From: Candidatus Babeliales bacterium
Lineage (GTDB): Bacteria; Babelota; Babeliae; Babelales; JABDEC01
Length of the DNA: 32,785 bases
Direction of reading: 5' to 3'
Assembly (NCBI GenBank): GCA_031292305.1
Contig: JARLHJ010000002.1
Coordinates: forward strand, 1-32,785
Shown here: in pieces, positions 16,474 to 25,501 of the stretch
How the letters are laid out: the number at the start of each line of letters is the position of its first letter
How positions within the stretch are numbered: position 1 is the first letter of the stretch
Translations under genes and position numbers: made by a program
The notes under the pieces: generated by a model
The model's input: only the letters and a program-made list of their open reading frames with translations
Told to the model about the DNA's origin: nothing
Database searches by the model: none

Positions 16474-17478
16474 ATGGATAAAAAACAGATTTTAATAATA
16501 ACAGGTCCAACCGGGGTAGGCAAAACTGACCTAGTTTTAAAACTAGGTGCTAGTGTGCCGTGCGAAATTATAAATATTGATATTGGTCAATTTTATAAAC
16601 CTTTTGCAATTGGTACTGCAAAGCCTGAATTAAGTTCTTTGTCAGAAGGAATTAAAATCGCGGGCGGAATTCCTCATCATCTTTTTGATATTTTGGATAC
16701 TCCTAGAAGTCTTACAGTGCATGAATATAGAAATATAGTTTTGCAAACTATTAATAAAGTTTGGGCAAATGATAAACTACCTGTTTTGGTGGGTGGTTCT
16801 GGTTTTTATATTCAATCATTGTTGTTCCCGTTATTAGATTTGGACGATCGAGGTAATGAAGATCTTGCAAGCGAACAATTTTTTGAAGAGAAAACTCAAG
16901 ATCTTTGGCAAATGTTATATGATATAGATCCTGAGCGTGCGCAAGCAATAGATAAACAAGATAATTACAGAATAAAACGTGCATTAGAAATTTGGCAAAA
17001 GACAGGCAAGAAACCTTCAGATTATTTGCCGCAATTTGAGCCCCCATGCGATTTTACCTTTTTGGTTGTTGATCGCGATAGAGATGAGTTGTATAAAAGA
17101 ATTAATCTACGCGTTATAGAAATGATAGACCAAGGTTGGATTGACGAGGTAAAGAAGATCAAAAATAGCGAGTGGGAAAGTTTTTTAAAAATCAAAAAGC
17201 TTATTGGCTATGATGATATTTTAAACTATTTAGATTCTGAGAATAAAGATAGAGATGCTTTGATTGAAAATATTCAACAAAAAACGCGAAAATATGCTAA
17301 GCGACAATTAACTTTTTTTAGGATGCTAAACTCAAAGTTATTGGCAAATTCATGTTATCCCTCGATAGACTGTGCTAAGCATAGCGCTGAGGGTGTCTGT
17401 ATAAAAACAAAAATTATCTGGACTAACTTGACTTTATTGACTGATCTTAATACTCTTTTTGCAAGTTTAAAAAATTAG
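16474..17478 (+). CDS. miaA: tRNA dimethylallyltransferase MiaA
   Basis: Transfers a dimethylallyl group to A37 of tRNAs reading UNN codons. The 334-aa protein has the P-loop GPTGVGKTDL near residue 10, IGTAKPE near 50, the GGSGFYIQSL motif and the C-terminal YAKRQLTFFR. Between that motif and the usual final segment (here IIWTNLTLL) sits an extra stretch CYPSIDCAKHSAEG encoded by a GC-rich palindrome, which looks like an in-frame insertion. The ATG at 16474 has no clear Shine-Dalgarno; a -10-like TAAAAT ends 6 nt upstream. It is the first gene of the run through recA and infC; the next ATG is 8 nt after the stop. Confidence 0.95.
   Translation: MDKKQILIITGPTGVGKTDLVLKLGASVPCEIINIDIGQFYKPFAIGTAKPELSSLSEGIKIAGGIPHHLFDILDTPRSLTVHEYRNIVLQTINKVWANDKLPVLVGGSGFYIQSLLFPLLDLDDRGNEDLASEQFFEEKTQDLWQMLYDIDPERAQAIDKQDNYRIKRALEIWQKTGKKPSDYLPQFEPPCDFTFLVVDRDRDELYKRINLRVIEMIDQGWIDEVKKIKNSEWESFLKIKKLIGYDDILNYLDSENKDRDALIENIQQKTRKYAKRQLTFFRMLNSKLLANSCYPSIDCAKHSAEGVCIKTKIIWTNLTLLTDLNTLFASLKN
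17359..17393. repeat. GC-rich imperfect palindrome inside miaA
   Basis: CCCTC (17359-17363) and GAGGG (17389-17393) bracket an inner inverted repeat around TGTGCT/AAGCATA. Local GC is about half, well above the surrounding gene. It encodes PSIDCAKHSAEG near residues 296-307 of MiaA, where family members have no such segment. It resembles in kind the palindromic elements that insert in frame in Rickettsia genes; homology to them is not claimed. Confidence 0.6.
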
Positions 17479-17486
17479 GGGATTTT

Positions 17487-18140
17487 ATGTCTTCAATAGA
17501 AAAAGAAAAAGAATGTCACTGCTCAGTCGATGGATTTTTTATAACAAACAGACAAACAAGCATGGTTTGTTCATTGCTAATTTTACTTTTTATGATGTCT
17601 TTTATATCAGGCTATTTTTGGGGTCATGGAAAGGCAACTCAAGAATTTACTGAAAAGTTAGTAGATGATTCATTTACAGATAAAATAAATTATGCTTTTT
17701 CTAATTTTGAAAAAACATCTGCAGAGCCAGAAGTAGAATCAAGTGAAGAAGATTTTGAAGAAGTAGAAAGTGATAGTCAACAAATTGCAGCTGTAAAAGA
17801 AAATGAAAAAATAGCGCAAGATAAACTTTCGCAAGCGAGCACTGAGTCACAAGCGTTTGCACAGCCTGATTTGATATCTGATAAATTTTATTATGCTGAA
17901 CTGGTAGGTTTTGGAACTATGGCAGCAGCTCAGCAATTTGCACAGCGTGCCTTGCAGCATGGTTATAATGTAGACATAAGGCAGCGTGTAAGCAAAACTG
18001 CTAAAGGAAAATCAATTTATTGGTTTCAAGCAGTTACTGAAAAATTTGATAATAAAGATCAGCTTATGGATTTAGTTGCTAAAATTCAAAAGACTGAGAA
18101 AATTAAAGATGTAAAAATTGTAGAAGAGAAAAAAAATTAA
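17487..18140 (+). CDS. Single-pass membrane protein with SPOR-like C-terminal domain
   Basis: 217 aa. A short cytoplasmic segment with a CHC motif precedes one transmembrane helix (VCSLLILLFMMSFISGYFW), then an acidic low-complexity linker, then a C-terminal domain of about 80 residues. That domain (FYYAELVGFGTMAAAQQFAQRALQHG, IYWFQAVTEKFDNKDQLMDLVAKI) has the beta-alpha-beta pattern of SPOR domains, which bind glycan strands lacking stem peptides at division septa. The assignment is by pattern and moderately sure. AGGGGA overlapping the miaA stop is its ribosome-binding site. It is followed after 10 nt by a PpiD-like chaperone, consistent with an envelope role. Confidence 0.6.
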   Translation: MSSIEKEKECHCSVDGFFITNRQTSMVCSLLILLFMMSFISGYFWGHGKATQEFTEKLVDDSFTDKINYAFSNFEKTSAEPEVESSEEDFEEVESDSQQIAAVKENEKIAQDKLSQASTESQAFAQPDLISDKFYYAELVGFGTMAAAQQFAQRALQHGYNVDIRQRVSKTAKGKSIYWFQAVTEKFDNKDQLMDLVAKIQKTEKIKDVKIVEEKKN

Positions 18141-18150
18141 GGGATAAAAC

Positions 18151-20043
18151 ATGATTTCTGATATGCGTTCAAAATTCAAAAAAAGTGGTTTTCAAGTTCT
18201 TATTTGGGTAGTTCTTTTATCAATGGTAGGCGCAGCGTCATTGCCAGAGCTTTTAAAAAAACTTTGGGGCGAGCCAACGGAATGGTCAATTTCAGTAAAC
18301 GGAACTAAGGCTTCAATTGCAAGATATCAACAAAAAATTGAAGAACAAAAGCAATTTATCGCTATGCTAAAAAAACAATTTGGTGCTTATGCTGATATGT
18401 TGTTATCGTCATACGGATTAAATAATGATCCAAAAGAATTAGCTACTAAGACTTTAATACAAGAATTGCTTTTGGGTAACGTAGCAAGCAAACTTAAAAT
18501 TAAAGTTGATCCTGAATACGCTCATCAAGAGATTCTAAAACAATTACCACCAGAAATGCTTAGTGCTGGTAGTGTTGATATGGCATCTTTGAGCAGAATG
18601 CTTAATTATTCTTCAGTTGAGGAATTTAAAAAAGAAATTGAAAATAATATAAAAAATAAAATGATTTTAGATTTTACAAAAGCAGCAGCTTATGTTCCTG
18701 AATTTGTAGTAATAAATCAATATAACAAAGCTGATGTTAAAAAGAGATATTCAATACTGGTATTTCCGTTTGATAAATATTTGGCTAATGCTAAAAAAAC
18801 AGCTTTAACAGATAAAGAAGTTGCAACTTTTTATGCTGCAAACAAAAAAAATTACATGACTACAGAAAAGCGTGAAGGCTTAGTTTGGGAATTTAATCCA
18901 GAAACTTATGGTATTAATGTAACCGATAAAGAAATTGAAAGTTACTATAATAAGAATAAAAAACTGTATGTTGATAAGCCAGTACAAATACAAGTAAAGC
19001 GTATTCTATTTAAAGTGGCAGACCCTAAAGACATGGCAACTGTTAGACCTCAAGCACAAAAAGCATTAGAAGAGCTTAAAAAAGATCCAACTAAATTTTC
19101 AGGTGAAGTTATAGAATTTAGTAAGGGGCAAAAAGATGCTGAGCTAGAACGTGCGGCATTTGAATTAGAAGCTAATGGCGATATATCTGGTTTAGTTCAA
19201 ACTAAAGAAGGTTTAGAGATAATTCAAAGAATTGGTAAAAAGCCAGCTACCTTCAAAAAATTAGAGGATGTAAAAAATCTAATTAAAGAAGTAATTCGTA
19301 AAGAAAGATTTAAGAAATTGTTTGATTTAGATGCTAAGCAATTTATTCGCAAGGTTAATGCTGACACAACAGATAAAGCAGCTTTAATCAATAATTTTAA
19401 AGATCAAAAAAAAGCAACAGAAAAAAAGTTGGGACTTACTGCTGTAAGCCAAGCGCAAGAAGTGCAAAAGCTATATTCAATAAGAACTGAACAAGGTTTT
19501 GTTTATTACACTCAAGGCGATAAGGGTTATATAGTTGAGTTGACCAAAATAGACAAAAGTTACCTTCCAGAAATATCAGCTATTAAAAAAGACATAGAAA
19601 ATGATATTTATAGCCAAAAAGCAGAAGCAAAGCTAAAATCAGATCTAGAAAAAGCTAAGCAAGATAACAAGTCTTTAGAAGAGTTAAAAGCTCTATTTGA
19701 CGCTAAGCTAATAAATACAGGTTGGATAAGCCAGGCAGAAAACTCAGATGAGGCTATGTTGAAAAAAGAGAAAATACCTGCTCCTGCACTGTTTAATTTA
19801 GAAAAAGAAGGCGCAGCTACAAGTCTTATAGAGGATAATAATGGCTATTTAATTAAAGTGGATAGTGTTGAGCCTTTTAATATGCATAAATTTGAAGAGC
19901 AAAGAAAAGCAACAGAAGATAGCCTGCAAAAGCAAAATATAGCTGAAATTGAATCAGGGTTTATTGCTTCTTTACAAAAAAATGCTAAAATTGATATTAA
20001 CGATAAGATGCTAAATCAGCAACAAACAAAATTCCCAAGGTAA
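18151..20043 (+). CDS. PpiD/SurA-type membrane-anchored periplasmic chaperone
   Basis: 630 aa. One N-terminal transmembrane helix ([19 protein letters not shown]) anchors a large periplasmic part, as in PpiD. A SurA/PpiD-like N-terminal helical domain is followed near residues 270-370 by a parvulin-like segment ([15 protein letters not shown], then ADGDISGL-type [26 protein letters not shown]). Compared with active parvulins, the His of the usual R-H-I-L is Arg-Ile here and the Gly-Gly-x-Leu-Gly loop is absent, so prolyl isomerase activity is probably lost while chaperone function may remain. AAGGGA lies before the ATG at 18151. recA starts 1 nt after its stop, so the two are translationally coupled. 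The symbol is withheld because PpiD and SurA-like anchored proteins are hard to separate by eye. Confidence 0.75.
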   Translation: MISDMRSKFKKSGFQVLIWVVLLSMVGAASLPELLKKLWGEPTEWSISVNGTKASIARYQQKIEEQKQFIAMLKKQFGAYADMLLSSYGLNNDPKELATKTLIQELLLGNVASKLKIKVDPEYAHQEILKQLPPEMLSAGSVDMASLSRMLNYSSVEEFKKEIENNIKNKMILDFTKAAAYVPEFVVINQYNKADVKKRYSILVFPFDKYLANAKKTALTDKEVATFYAANKKNYMTTEKREGLVWEFNPETYGINVTDKEIESYYNKNKKLYVDKPVQIQVKRILFKVADPKDMATVRPQAQKALEELKKDPTKFSGEVIEFSKGQKDAELERAAFELEANGDISGLVQTKEGLEIIQRIGKKPATFKKLEDVKNLIKEVIRKERFKKLFDLDAKQFIRKVNADTTDKAALINNFKDQKKATEKKLGLTAVSQAQEVQKLYSIRTEQGFVYYTQGDKGYIVELTKIDKSYLPEISAIKKDIENDIYSQKAEAKLKSDLEKAKQDNKSLEELKALFDAKLINTGWISQAENSDEAMLKKEKIPAPALFNLEKEGAATSLIEDNNGYLIKVDSVEPFNMHKFEEQRKATEDSLQKQNIAEIESGFIASLQKNAKIDINDKMLNQQQTKFPR

Positions 20044-20044
20044 T

Positions 20045-21106
20045 ATGATTAAAAATAAGCAAGATAAGTCAGAAAAGCTAGAAGCAGTAAATGCTCTTAT
20101 AGAATCTAAGAAAAAAGCAGTAGAATCTATATTTACACAGGTTGATAAACAATACGGCAAAGGGGCAATTATGCTCCTTGGCCAAGTTACAAATCAGCAA
20201 ATAGATTCTATTTCTACCGGTTCAATATTAATCGATGAAGTGACTGGTGTGGGCGGATTTCCTAGAGGTAGAGTAATTGAAATTTACGGACCTGAAGCAT
20301 CTGGTAAAACAACTTTAGCCTTACATGTTATAGCCCAAGCGCAAAAAAAAGGTGGAATCTGTGCTTTTATAGATGCAGAACATGCTCTTGATCCACAACA
20401 TTCTAAAAGATTAGGTGTCATCACTGAAGATTTAATTATTTCACAGCCAGATTCTGGTGAGCAAGCTCTAGAAATAGCAGAAATGCTAATCAGATCTAAT
20501 GCTGTAGATATGGTGGTAATTGATTCTGTATCAGCGCTTGTACCTCGAGCTGAATTAGAAGGCGAGATGGGCGATGCTCATGTTGGTCTTCAAGCAAGAC
20601 TAATGTCTCAGGCTTTAAGAAAGTTGACTCCTATTGTGCACAAATCTAAGACTGTCTTAGTTTTTATCAATCAGGTTAGACAAAATATAAACTCAATGCC
20701 TTATGCTCCTAAAGAAACAACATCAGGTGGAAATGCTTTAAAATTCTATGCGTCAATGAGAATTGATATCAGAAGAATTGGTAGTCTTAAAAAAGATGAC
20801 GTTCATTTTGGAAATAGAATTGCTGTAAAAATTGTAAAAAACAAAGTGGCATCTCCTTTTAGAGTTGCTGAAGTTGATTTATTATTCAATCAGGGTATTT
20901 CAAAAGAGCTTGACCTTATTGATGCGGCTTTAGAGTATGAAGTTATAGCAAAATCTGGATCATGGCTTTCATTTGATAATAAACAAATAGCTCAAGGAAG
21001 AGAACAAGCTGTGGTTTATTTAAAGAATAATCCAGAGATTGCAGATACTATATTAGAAAAAGTTCGTTCAGTTATTTTGGAAAAAAAAGCATTAAAAGTA
21101 CAATAA
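20045..21106 (+). CDS. recA: Recombinase RecA
   Basis: ATP-dependent strand-exchange protein of recombinational repair. The 353-aa protein has Walker [10 protein letters not shown] at residues 82-90, Walker [10 protein letters not shown], the L1 region [21 protein letters not shown]-type sequence, and [15 protein letters not shown] after L2. L2 is unusual: between QVR and TSGG it reads [13 protein letters not shown], one residue longer than the common form, and it lacks the highly conserved Phe (Phe203 in E. coli). It starts 1 nt after the chaperone stop with AAGG (20037-20040) as ribosome-binding site. No LexA-type operator or separate promoter is evident, so it is probably expressed from the miaA operon. 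Confidence 0.96.
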   Translation: MIKNKQDKSEKLEAVNALIESKKKAVESIFTQVDKQYGKGAIMLLGQVTNQQIDSISTGSILIDEVTGVGGFPRGRVIEIYGPEASGKTTLALHVIAQAQKKGGICAFIDAEHALDPQHSKRLGVITEDLIISQPDSGEQALEIAEMLIRSNAVDMVVIDSVSALVPRAELEGEMGDAHVGLQARLMSQALRKLTPIVHKSKTVLVFINQVRQNINSMPYAPKETTSGGNALKFYASMRIDIRRIGSLKKDDVHFGNRIAVKIVKNKVASPFRVAEVDLLFNQGISKELDLIDAALEYEVIAKSGSWLSFDNKQIAQGREQAVVYLKNNPEIADTILEKVRSVILEKKALKVQ

Positions 21107-21132
21107 TTTAATAAATAGAGGTAGATTTAGTC

Positions 21133-21663
21133 TTGAAAGATAAATCGTTAATAAATGAACATATAAGATTTGACAAGTTGCAAGTCATTTCTTTTGATGG
21201 TGTAAATCTGGGAATAATTTCTAGATTTGAAGCACTTAAATTAGCTCAAGAAGCTAGTGTGGATTTGGTTTTAATCTCGGATAAAGGAAATGAAGGATAT
21301 CCAGTTGCTAAAATAATGGATTTCGGAAAAGTTCTTTATTCTAAAAAGAAAAAAGCCACTGAAGCTAAAAAAAAGCAAAAAGTAATTAAAGTTAAAGAAA
21401 TAAAAATTAGACCTAAGATTGGGGATCATGATTTACAAATCAAACTCAATCAAACTGTAGAATTTTTAAAAGAAGGCAAAAGAGTAAAAATAACTTTAGT
21501 TTTTAAAGGTAGAGAAGTTGTTAACAGAAATGAGGCTGGCAAGGTTTTATTTGAAAAAATTAATGAATTTTTTAATTCAGCAAATATTCAAGGCCTTGAA
21601 TCAGAAAAAGATGTTAGCATGGGGCAAATGTGGTCAAGAATTTATTTTTTAAAAGGCAATTAG
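21133..21663 (+). CDS. infC: Translation initiation factor IF-3, TTG start
   Basis: 176 aa. IF-3 binds the 30S subunit, prevents 50S joining and checks start-codon pairing. The N-terminal domain begins [14 protein letters not shown] and ends in the hallmark [12 protein letters not shown], followed by a Lys-rich linker and the C-terminal domain ([17 protein letters not shown]). Both domains are complete, so the TTG at 21133, with AGAGGT at 21117-21122 and 10-nt spacing, is the likely start; no ATG or GTG is available before IMDFGK. A rare start codon is the known basis of infC autoregulation in other bacteria. It lies 26 nt after recA and is followed by rpmI and rplT in the classic order. Confidence 0.95.
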   Translation: MKDKSLINEHIRFDKLQVISFDGVNLGIISRFEALKLAQEASVDLVLISDKGNEGYPVAKIMDFGKVLYSKKKKATEAKKKQKVIKVKEIKIRPKIGDHDLQIKLNQTVEFLKEGKRVKITLVFKGREVVNRNEAGKVLFEKINEFFNSANIQGLESEKDVSMGQMWSRIYFLKGN

Positions 21664-21679
21664 TTTTACAGGATTGATT

Positions 21680-21877
21680 ATGGCAATAAAACAAAAAACT
21701 CATTCAGGCGCAAAAAAAAGATTCAGAAGAACGGCTTCTGGCGCAATAAAAGGTGCTAAAGCAGGTAGAAGACATCTTTTAACTAAAAAGAATAGAAAAA
21801 GAAAAAGAAATTTAGGAAAAACTCTTTTTATAAGTGATGTTGATTATACACACATAAACAGATTAATACCTTTATAA
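21680..21877 (+). CDS. rpmI: Ribosomal protein bL35
   Basis: 65 aa, the usual size, with the family start [21 protein letters not shown] and the Arg/Lys-rich centre [18 protein letters not shown]. It is a component of the large ribosomal subunit. The ATG at 21680 has AGGA (21670-21673) at 6-nt spacing; an in-frame TTG two codons upstream is too close to it. It sits between infC and rplT. Confidence 0.97.
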   Translation: MAIKQKTHSGAKKRFRRTASGAIKGAKAGRRHLLTKKNRKRKRNLGKTLFISDVDYTHINRLIPL

Positions 21878-21899
21878 TATCTAACCGGGGGAACATACA

Positions 21900-22244
21900 A
21901 TGACAAGAGTAAAACGTGGTGTCGCTACTAAGAAACGTCACAAAAAATTATTAAAACAGACTAAAGGCTTTTGGGGCCAACGTAAAAACGTATTTAAACG
22001 TGCAGCAGAAACTTTACGCCGTGCTATGGCTTTTGCTTTTAAAGGTAGAAAGCTTAAAAAACGTGATATGAGAGGCTTATTTATTACTCGTATCGGCGCA
22101 GCAGCTAAAACTCACGGACTTTCATATAGCGTTTTCATCCATGGATTGAAAAAAGCAAATATTGATCTTAATAGAAAGATGTTAAGTCAGCTTGCAATTT
22201 TTGAACCAGAAGCGTTTTCTAAGTTAGTTGAATTAGCAAAATAA
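21900..22244 (+). CDS. rplT: Ribosomal protein bL20
   Basis: 114 aa, standard length. It starts MTRVKRGVATKKRHKKLLKQ and has the conserved FRAA-type segment (VFKRAAETLRRAMAFAFKGRK) and RDMRGLFITRIGAAA. It is an early assembly protein of the 50S subunit that binds 23S rRNA. GGGGGA upstream of the ATG is the ribosome-binding site. It closes the infC-rpmI-rplT unit; no hairpin terminator is visible after it, although a new promoter lies at 22252. pheS and pheT, which follow in many bacteria, are not here. Confidence 0.97.
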   Translation: MTRVKRGVATKKRHKKLLKQTKGFWGQRKNVFKRAAETLRRAMAFAFKGRKLKKRDMRGLFITRIGAAAKTHGLSYSVFIHGLKKANIDLNRKMLSQLAIFEPEAFSKLVELAK

Positions 22245-22251
22245 TAAATTC

Positions 22252-22281
22252 TTGACCTTTCAAAAGTGATAAAGTTAAGAT
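22252..22281 (+). promoter_or_regulatory. Probable promoter of zapB-like/zapA pair
   Basis: TTGACC at 22252-22257, an 18-nt spacer and TAAGAT at 22276-22281. The start is expected near 22289, leaving a leader of about 37 nt with AAAGGAG at 22314-22320. It begins 8 nt after the rplT stop. Confidence 0.5.
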
Positions 22282-22325
22282 ACCTTTGGATAATCAAAAA
22301 ATAGTTTTTATTCAAAGGAGACAAA

Positions 22326-22571
22326 ATGGTAGACGCTTTATCATCATTAGAAAAAAAAGTTATGGATTTGTTAGATTCTAGCAAAAAACTAAGATCAGAA
22401 AATATTGAATTAGCTGAAAAGAATCAGCTTCTTCATGAAAAGATCGACGCTCTTGAGATGTCAATGCTTAAAGAAAAAGATGATTTAGACCAGGAAAAAG
22501 AAATCACAAAAATGGTGGTTGATGGGTTGCTAAAGAGTATTGATTCATTAGTAGAGAGTGAAAATTCATAA
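22326..22571 (+). CDS. Short coiled-coil protein, ZapB-like
   Basis: 81 aa, almost entirely predicted coiled coil (heptads of Leu/Ile/Met through LEKKVMDLLDSSKKLRSENIEL and EKIDALEMSMLKEKDDL). Length and composition match ZapB, which binds ZapA and layers the Z-ring. The placement directly before a ZapA homologue, with a 1-nt stop/start overlap (TAATG), supports this; sequence alone would not. AAAGGAG with 5-nt spacing is a strong ribosome-binding site. Confidence 0.6.
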   Translation: MVDALSSLEKKVMDLLDSSKKLRSENIELAEKNQLLHEKIDALEMSMLKEKDDLDQEKEITKMVVDGLLKSIDSLVESENS

Positions 22572-22858
22572 TGATACATGATATGAAAAAATATCAAATT
22601 AATGTTTTTGAAGAATCTTTTACTGTTGTAAGTGATGATTCGGAAAAATTAGTGATGGATGCTGTATCGTATGTTGATTCTTTAATGAAGGAGATTTCCT
22701 TAAAGAGTGCTATCTTAGATTCTAAGAAAGTAGCAATACTTGCAGCTTTAAAAATTGCTAGCAAAACGTTAAAATTGGAATCAGAATTAGAAGAAATAAA
22801 AAAAGATGGTGAACGCTTATCAAGTTTAATTGATAAATGTTCCTCTTTATCTACGTAG
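22571..22858 (+). CDS. zapA: Cell division protein ZapA
   Basis: 95 aa. ZapA binds FtsZ and promotes Z-ring bundling. The sequence follows the family plan: an N-terminal beta segment (KYQINVFEESFTVVSDDSEKL), a helix AVSYVDSLMKEIS, then AILAALKIASKTLKLESELEEIK as the long dimerising coiled coil. Length is typical. Its ATG overlaps the stop of the upstream coiled-coil gene by one base, so the two are coupled. A strong palindromic terminator follows at 22864. zapA next to rny and ymdB is a known arrangement in several bacterial groups. Confidence 0.8.
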   Translation: MIHDMKKYQINVFEESFTVVSDDSEKLVMDAVSYVDSLMKEISLKSAILDSKKVAILAALKIASKTLKLESELEEIKKDGERLSSLIDKCSSLST

Positions 22859-22863
22859 TTTAA

Positions 22864-22903
22864 AATTAGGGCCTTGAATATTCAAGGCCCTAATTATTTA
22901 TAA
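22864..22903. terminator. Perfect 32-bp palindromic terminator after zapA
   Basis: AATTAGGGCCTTGAAT (22864-22879) is followed at once by its exact complement (22880-22895), then TATTTATAA. The core GGGCCT is shared with the terminator at 5858. Being fully symmetric, it could act in both directions, and it separates zapA from rny. Confidence 0.85.
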
Positions 22904-23089
22904 TTATAGACACGGATAAAAGATATAATTATCTAATTTTGAAAACAATTTCAACTTAGATTAAAGCAAGAAAATTATAACAAAAGTTACAAGTTTTTTG
23001 TGAATAAATTCAGCAATTTCCCTATTTTATGATATTATATACATAAATAATATTCATCGCAGTTTATGAAATTTAATAGGAAATTTATT

Positions 23090-24655
23090 ATGGTAGAATT
23101 AATTTATGCAATAAGCGGAGCGGGCCTCGCTATTTTAATTGCTTTTTTATTGGGCCTTTTATTTTATTTAAAGAAAAAGTTTAGTCATGCGAGCAATCTA
23201 ATTAAAGAGTCGCAAAATGAATGGGAAAAAGCTCGAAAAGAAATTGAAGCAGAAAAAAAAGATGCTTTTTCCAAAATTAAAGATGAAATATATAAAAAAA
23301 GAAAAGAATTTGAGTTCGATGTAAAAAGAGAAAAGATCGAATTAGAACGCTTGCAAAGTAAAATAACTATTAGAGTTGAAGAAGTTGAAAAAAAAGACCA
23401 GAAAATGGAAGAATTAAGATACGAACTTCAATCTAAGGAAAAAGAACTTTCTAGGTCTTTTGATATCTTAAGAGCTAATGAAACTAAACTTAAATCTCTT
23501 TATAATGAACTTATCACTAAATTAGAAAATATAAGTGGAATGAGTAAGGATGAAGCTAAAAAGACATTAAGTGAAACTATTGAAGCTGAAGTTAGACACT
23601 CTAGTGAAAAGTGGATTCAAAAAGTTGAAGAAGATGCTAAACACATAGCTAAAGAAAAATCTATTCAACTTATAGTTAATTCAATGCAAAGATATGCAGC
23701 TGAGCAAGTAACTCTGCATTCTTCTTCAGTGGTTCATTTACCAAATGAAGAAATGAAGGGCAGAATTATTGGTAAAGAAGGTAGAAATATCAAAGCCTTA
23801 GAAATGGCTACAGGAATGGAATTTGTTATTGGTGATATTCCAGAAATTATAACAATTTCGGGCTTTAACCCAATAAGAAGAGAAATAGCCAGACGTACAT
23901 TAGAAAAATTAATTCTTGATGGAAGAATCAATCCTACAAGAATAGAAGAAACGGTTGCTCAATGTGAACGTGAACTTGATGAAATGATTCAAGAGTATGG
24001 TAAGCAAGCAATTATGCATTTTAACTTACAGGGCGTTCACGCTGATATAGTTACTTTATTAGGAAAATTATATTTTAGAACCAGTTATTCTCAAAATGTT
24101 TTAGAGCATAGTAAAGAAGTTGGGGTATTCTCTAGATTATTAGCAGAAGAATTGGGTCTTGATGGAGAAATTGCTTTACGTGCTGGATTATTCCACGATA
24201 TTGGTAAAGCGGTTACTGCTGAAGTTGAAGGTCCTCATGCTCAAATTGGAGCTGATATAGCAAGACGCTGCGGTGAAGATCTACGTGTTGTAAACGCTAT
24301 TGCTGCTCATCATGAAGAAGTTCCATTTACTTCTATTTATGGGCCTATTGTTGTTATAGCTGATACATTATCTGCTTCACGACCAGGCGCAAGAAGAGAA
24401 ACATTTACTGCTTATATTAAGAGATTAGAAAAACTAGAAGAGATTGGAAGATCTTTTGAAGGTGTTAAAAAGGTTTATGCTTTACAAGCCGGACGTGAAT
24501 TACGAATTATCGTTGAAGAAGATTTAATGGACGATGAAAAAGTAATAAACTTAGCACGCGAACTTGCTAAAAGAATTGAAGCGGAAATGAATTTCCCTGG
24601 CCAAATTAAAGTAAATGTTATTCGTGAAAAGAGAGCTATTGAATATGCAAAATAA
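23090..24655 (+). CDS. rny: Ribonuclease Y
   Basis: Membrane-anchored endoribonuclease that starts mRNA decay. The 521-aa protein has an N-terminal transmembrane helix (LIYAISGAGLAILIAFLLGLLFYL), a long charged coiled coil, a KH domain with GRIIGKEGRNIKALE near residue 224, and an HD domain with HSKEVG near 339 and FHDIGKA near 368. The ATG at 23090 has AGGA (23078-23081) at 8 nt; an ATG at 23066 would add eight residues without a ribosome-binding site. The 190 nt upstream, after the zapA terminator, are very AT-rich and contain TATTAT near 23033 as a possible -10. ymdB overlaps its end by 11 nt. Confidence 0.96.
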   Translation: MVELIYAISGAGLAILIAFLLGLLFYLKKKFSHASNLIKESQNEWEKARKEIEAEKKDAFSKIKDEIYKKRKEFEFDVKREKIELERLQSKITIRVEEVEKKDQKMEELRYELQSKEKELSRSFDILRANETKLKSLYNELITKLENISGMSKDEAKKTLSETIEAEVRHSSEKWIQKVEEDAKHIAKEKSIQLIVNSMQRYAAEQVTLHSSSVVHLPNEEMKGRIIGKEGRNIKALEMATGMEFVIGDIPEIITISGFNPIRREIARRTLEKLILDGRINPTRIEETVAQCERELDEMIQEYGKQAIMHFNLQGVHADIVTLLGKLYFRTSYSQNVLEHSKEVGVFSRLLAEELGLDGEIALRAGLFHDIGKAVTAEVEGPHAQIGADIARRCGEDLRVVNAIAAHHEEVPFTSIYGPIVVIADTLSASRPGARRETFTAYIKRLEKLEEIGRSFEGVKKVYALQAGRELRIIVEEDLMDDEKVINLARELAKRIEAEMNFPGQIKVNVIREKRAIEYAK

Positions 24656-25472
24656 CATACGTGTATTATGCATAGGCGATATAGTAGGATTATTAGGCTG
24701 CTACATGTTTAAAAAACATGTAGCAGAGTTAAAGCGCAAGCATAAAATAGATGCTGTAATTGTAAATGGTGAAAATAGCCATTCTCAAGGTCGCGGTATA
24801 ACTCCCCGAATTGCAAATTTTTTAAAAGCTAATGGCGCAGATGTTATTACTACAGGTAATCATATTTGGGCAAGAAGAGAAATTCAGTCTTATATTATAG
24901 AAAATAAAGATTTATTACGTCCTTATAATTTTCCTTCTGGTTGCCCAGGAGTAGGTGTTACTACTTTTAATTGTAACGGTGTTACTGTTGGAGTATTAAA
25001 TCTACAGGGAAGAATTTTTATGAAGGAATTTGTTGATTGTCCATTTAGAGCGGCACAAACAGCACTTTCATTTTTAAAATCAAAAACTAATATAATATTT
25101 GTGGATTTTCACGCTGAAGCTACATCTGAAAAAATGGGACTCGCTTATTTTTTAGATGGGCAAATTAGTGCACTTTTTGGCACGCATACGCATGTCCAAA
25201 CTGCTGATGAGCGTGTTTTGCCTGACGGAACTGCCTTTATTTCGGATTTAGGTATGACTGGGTCATTAAATTCAATGATCGGTATGAAGCGTGAAATAGT
25301 ATTAAAAAACTTTTTAACTCAGATGCCTGTAAAGTTTGAAGTTGATAATAATCCACCTGCTGTTATGTCGGGAATCATAGTAGATGTTGACATTAATACA
25401 GGAAAAGCCAATAATATAGAACGTGTTCGAATTGTTGACAATGATGTTAACCTAGGTGAAAGCTTAGATTAA
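24645..25472 (+). CDS. ymdB: YmdB-type metallophosphoesterase
   Basis: 275 aa. The family hydrolyses 2',3'-cyclic AMP in Bacillus and is commonly encoded next to rny. Metal-binding motifs are visible in order: GDIVG (Asp12), NGENSHSQG (Glu43, Asn44), TTGNHIW (Asn72, His73), VDFHAEATSEK and GTHTHVQTADERVLPDG, with DLGMTG after it. The start is set at the ATG at 24645, overlapping the last codons of rny; upstream in-frame starts would extend the protein with rny-overlapping residues before the first beta strand (IRVLCIGD). Overlap implies translational coupling with rny. All key residues seem intact. Confidence 0.92.
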   Translation: MQNNIRVLCIGDIVGLLGCYMFKKHVAELKRKHKIDAVIVNGENSHSQGRGITPRIANFLKANGADVITTGNHIWARREIQSYIIENKDLLRPYNFPSGCPGVGVTTFNCNGVTVGVLNLQGRIFMKEFVDCPFRAAQTALSFLKSKTNIIFVDFHAEATSEKMGLAYFLDGQISALFGTHTHVQTADERVLPDGTAFISDLGMTGSLNSMIGMKREIVLKNFLTQMPVKFEVDNNPPAVMSGIIVDVDINTGKANNIERVRIVDNDVNLGESLD

Positions 25473-25501
25473 AATAAATATACTTTAAAAAAGGATATGC
25501 C

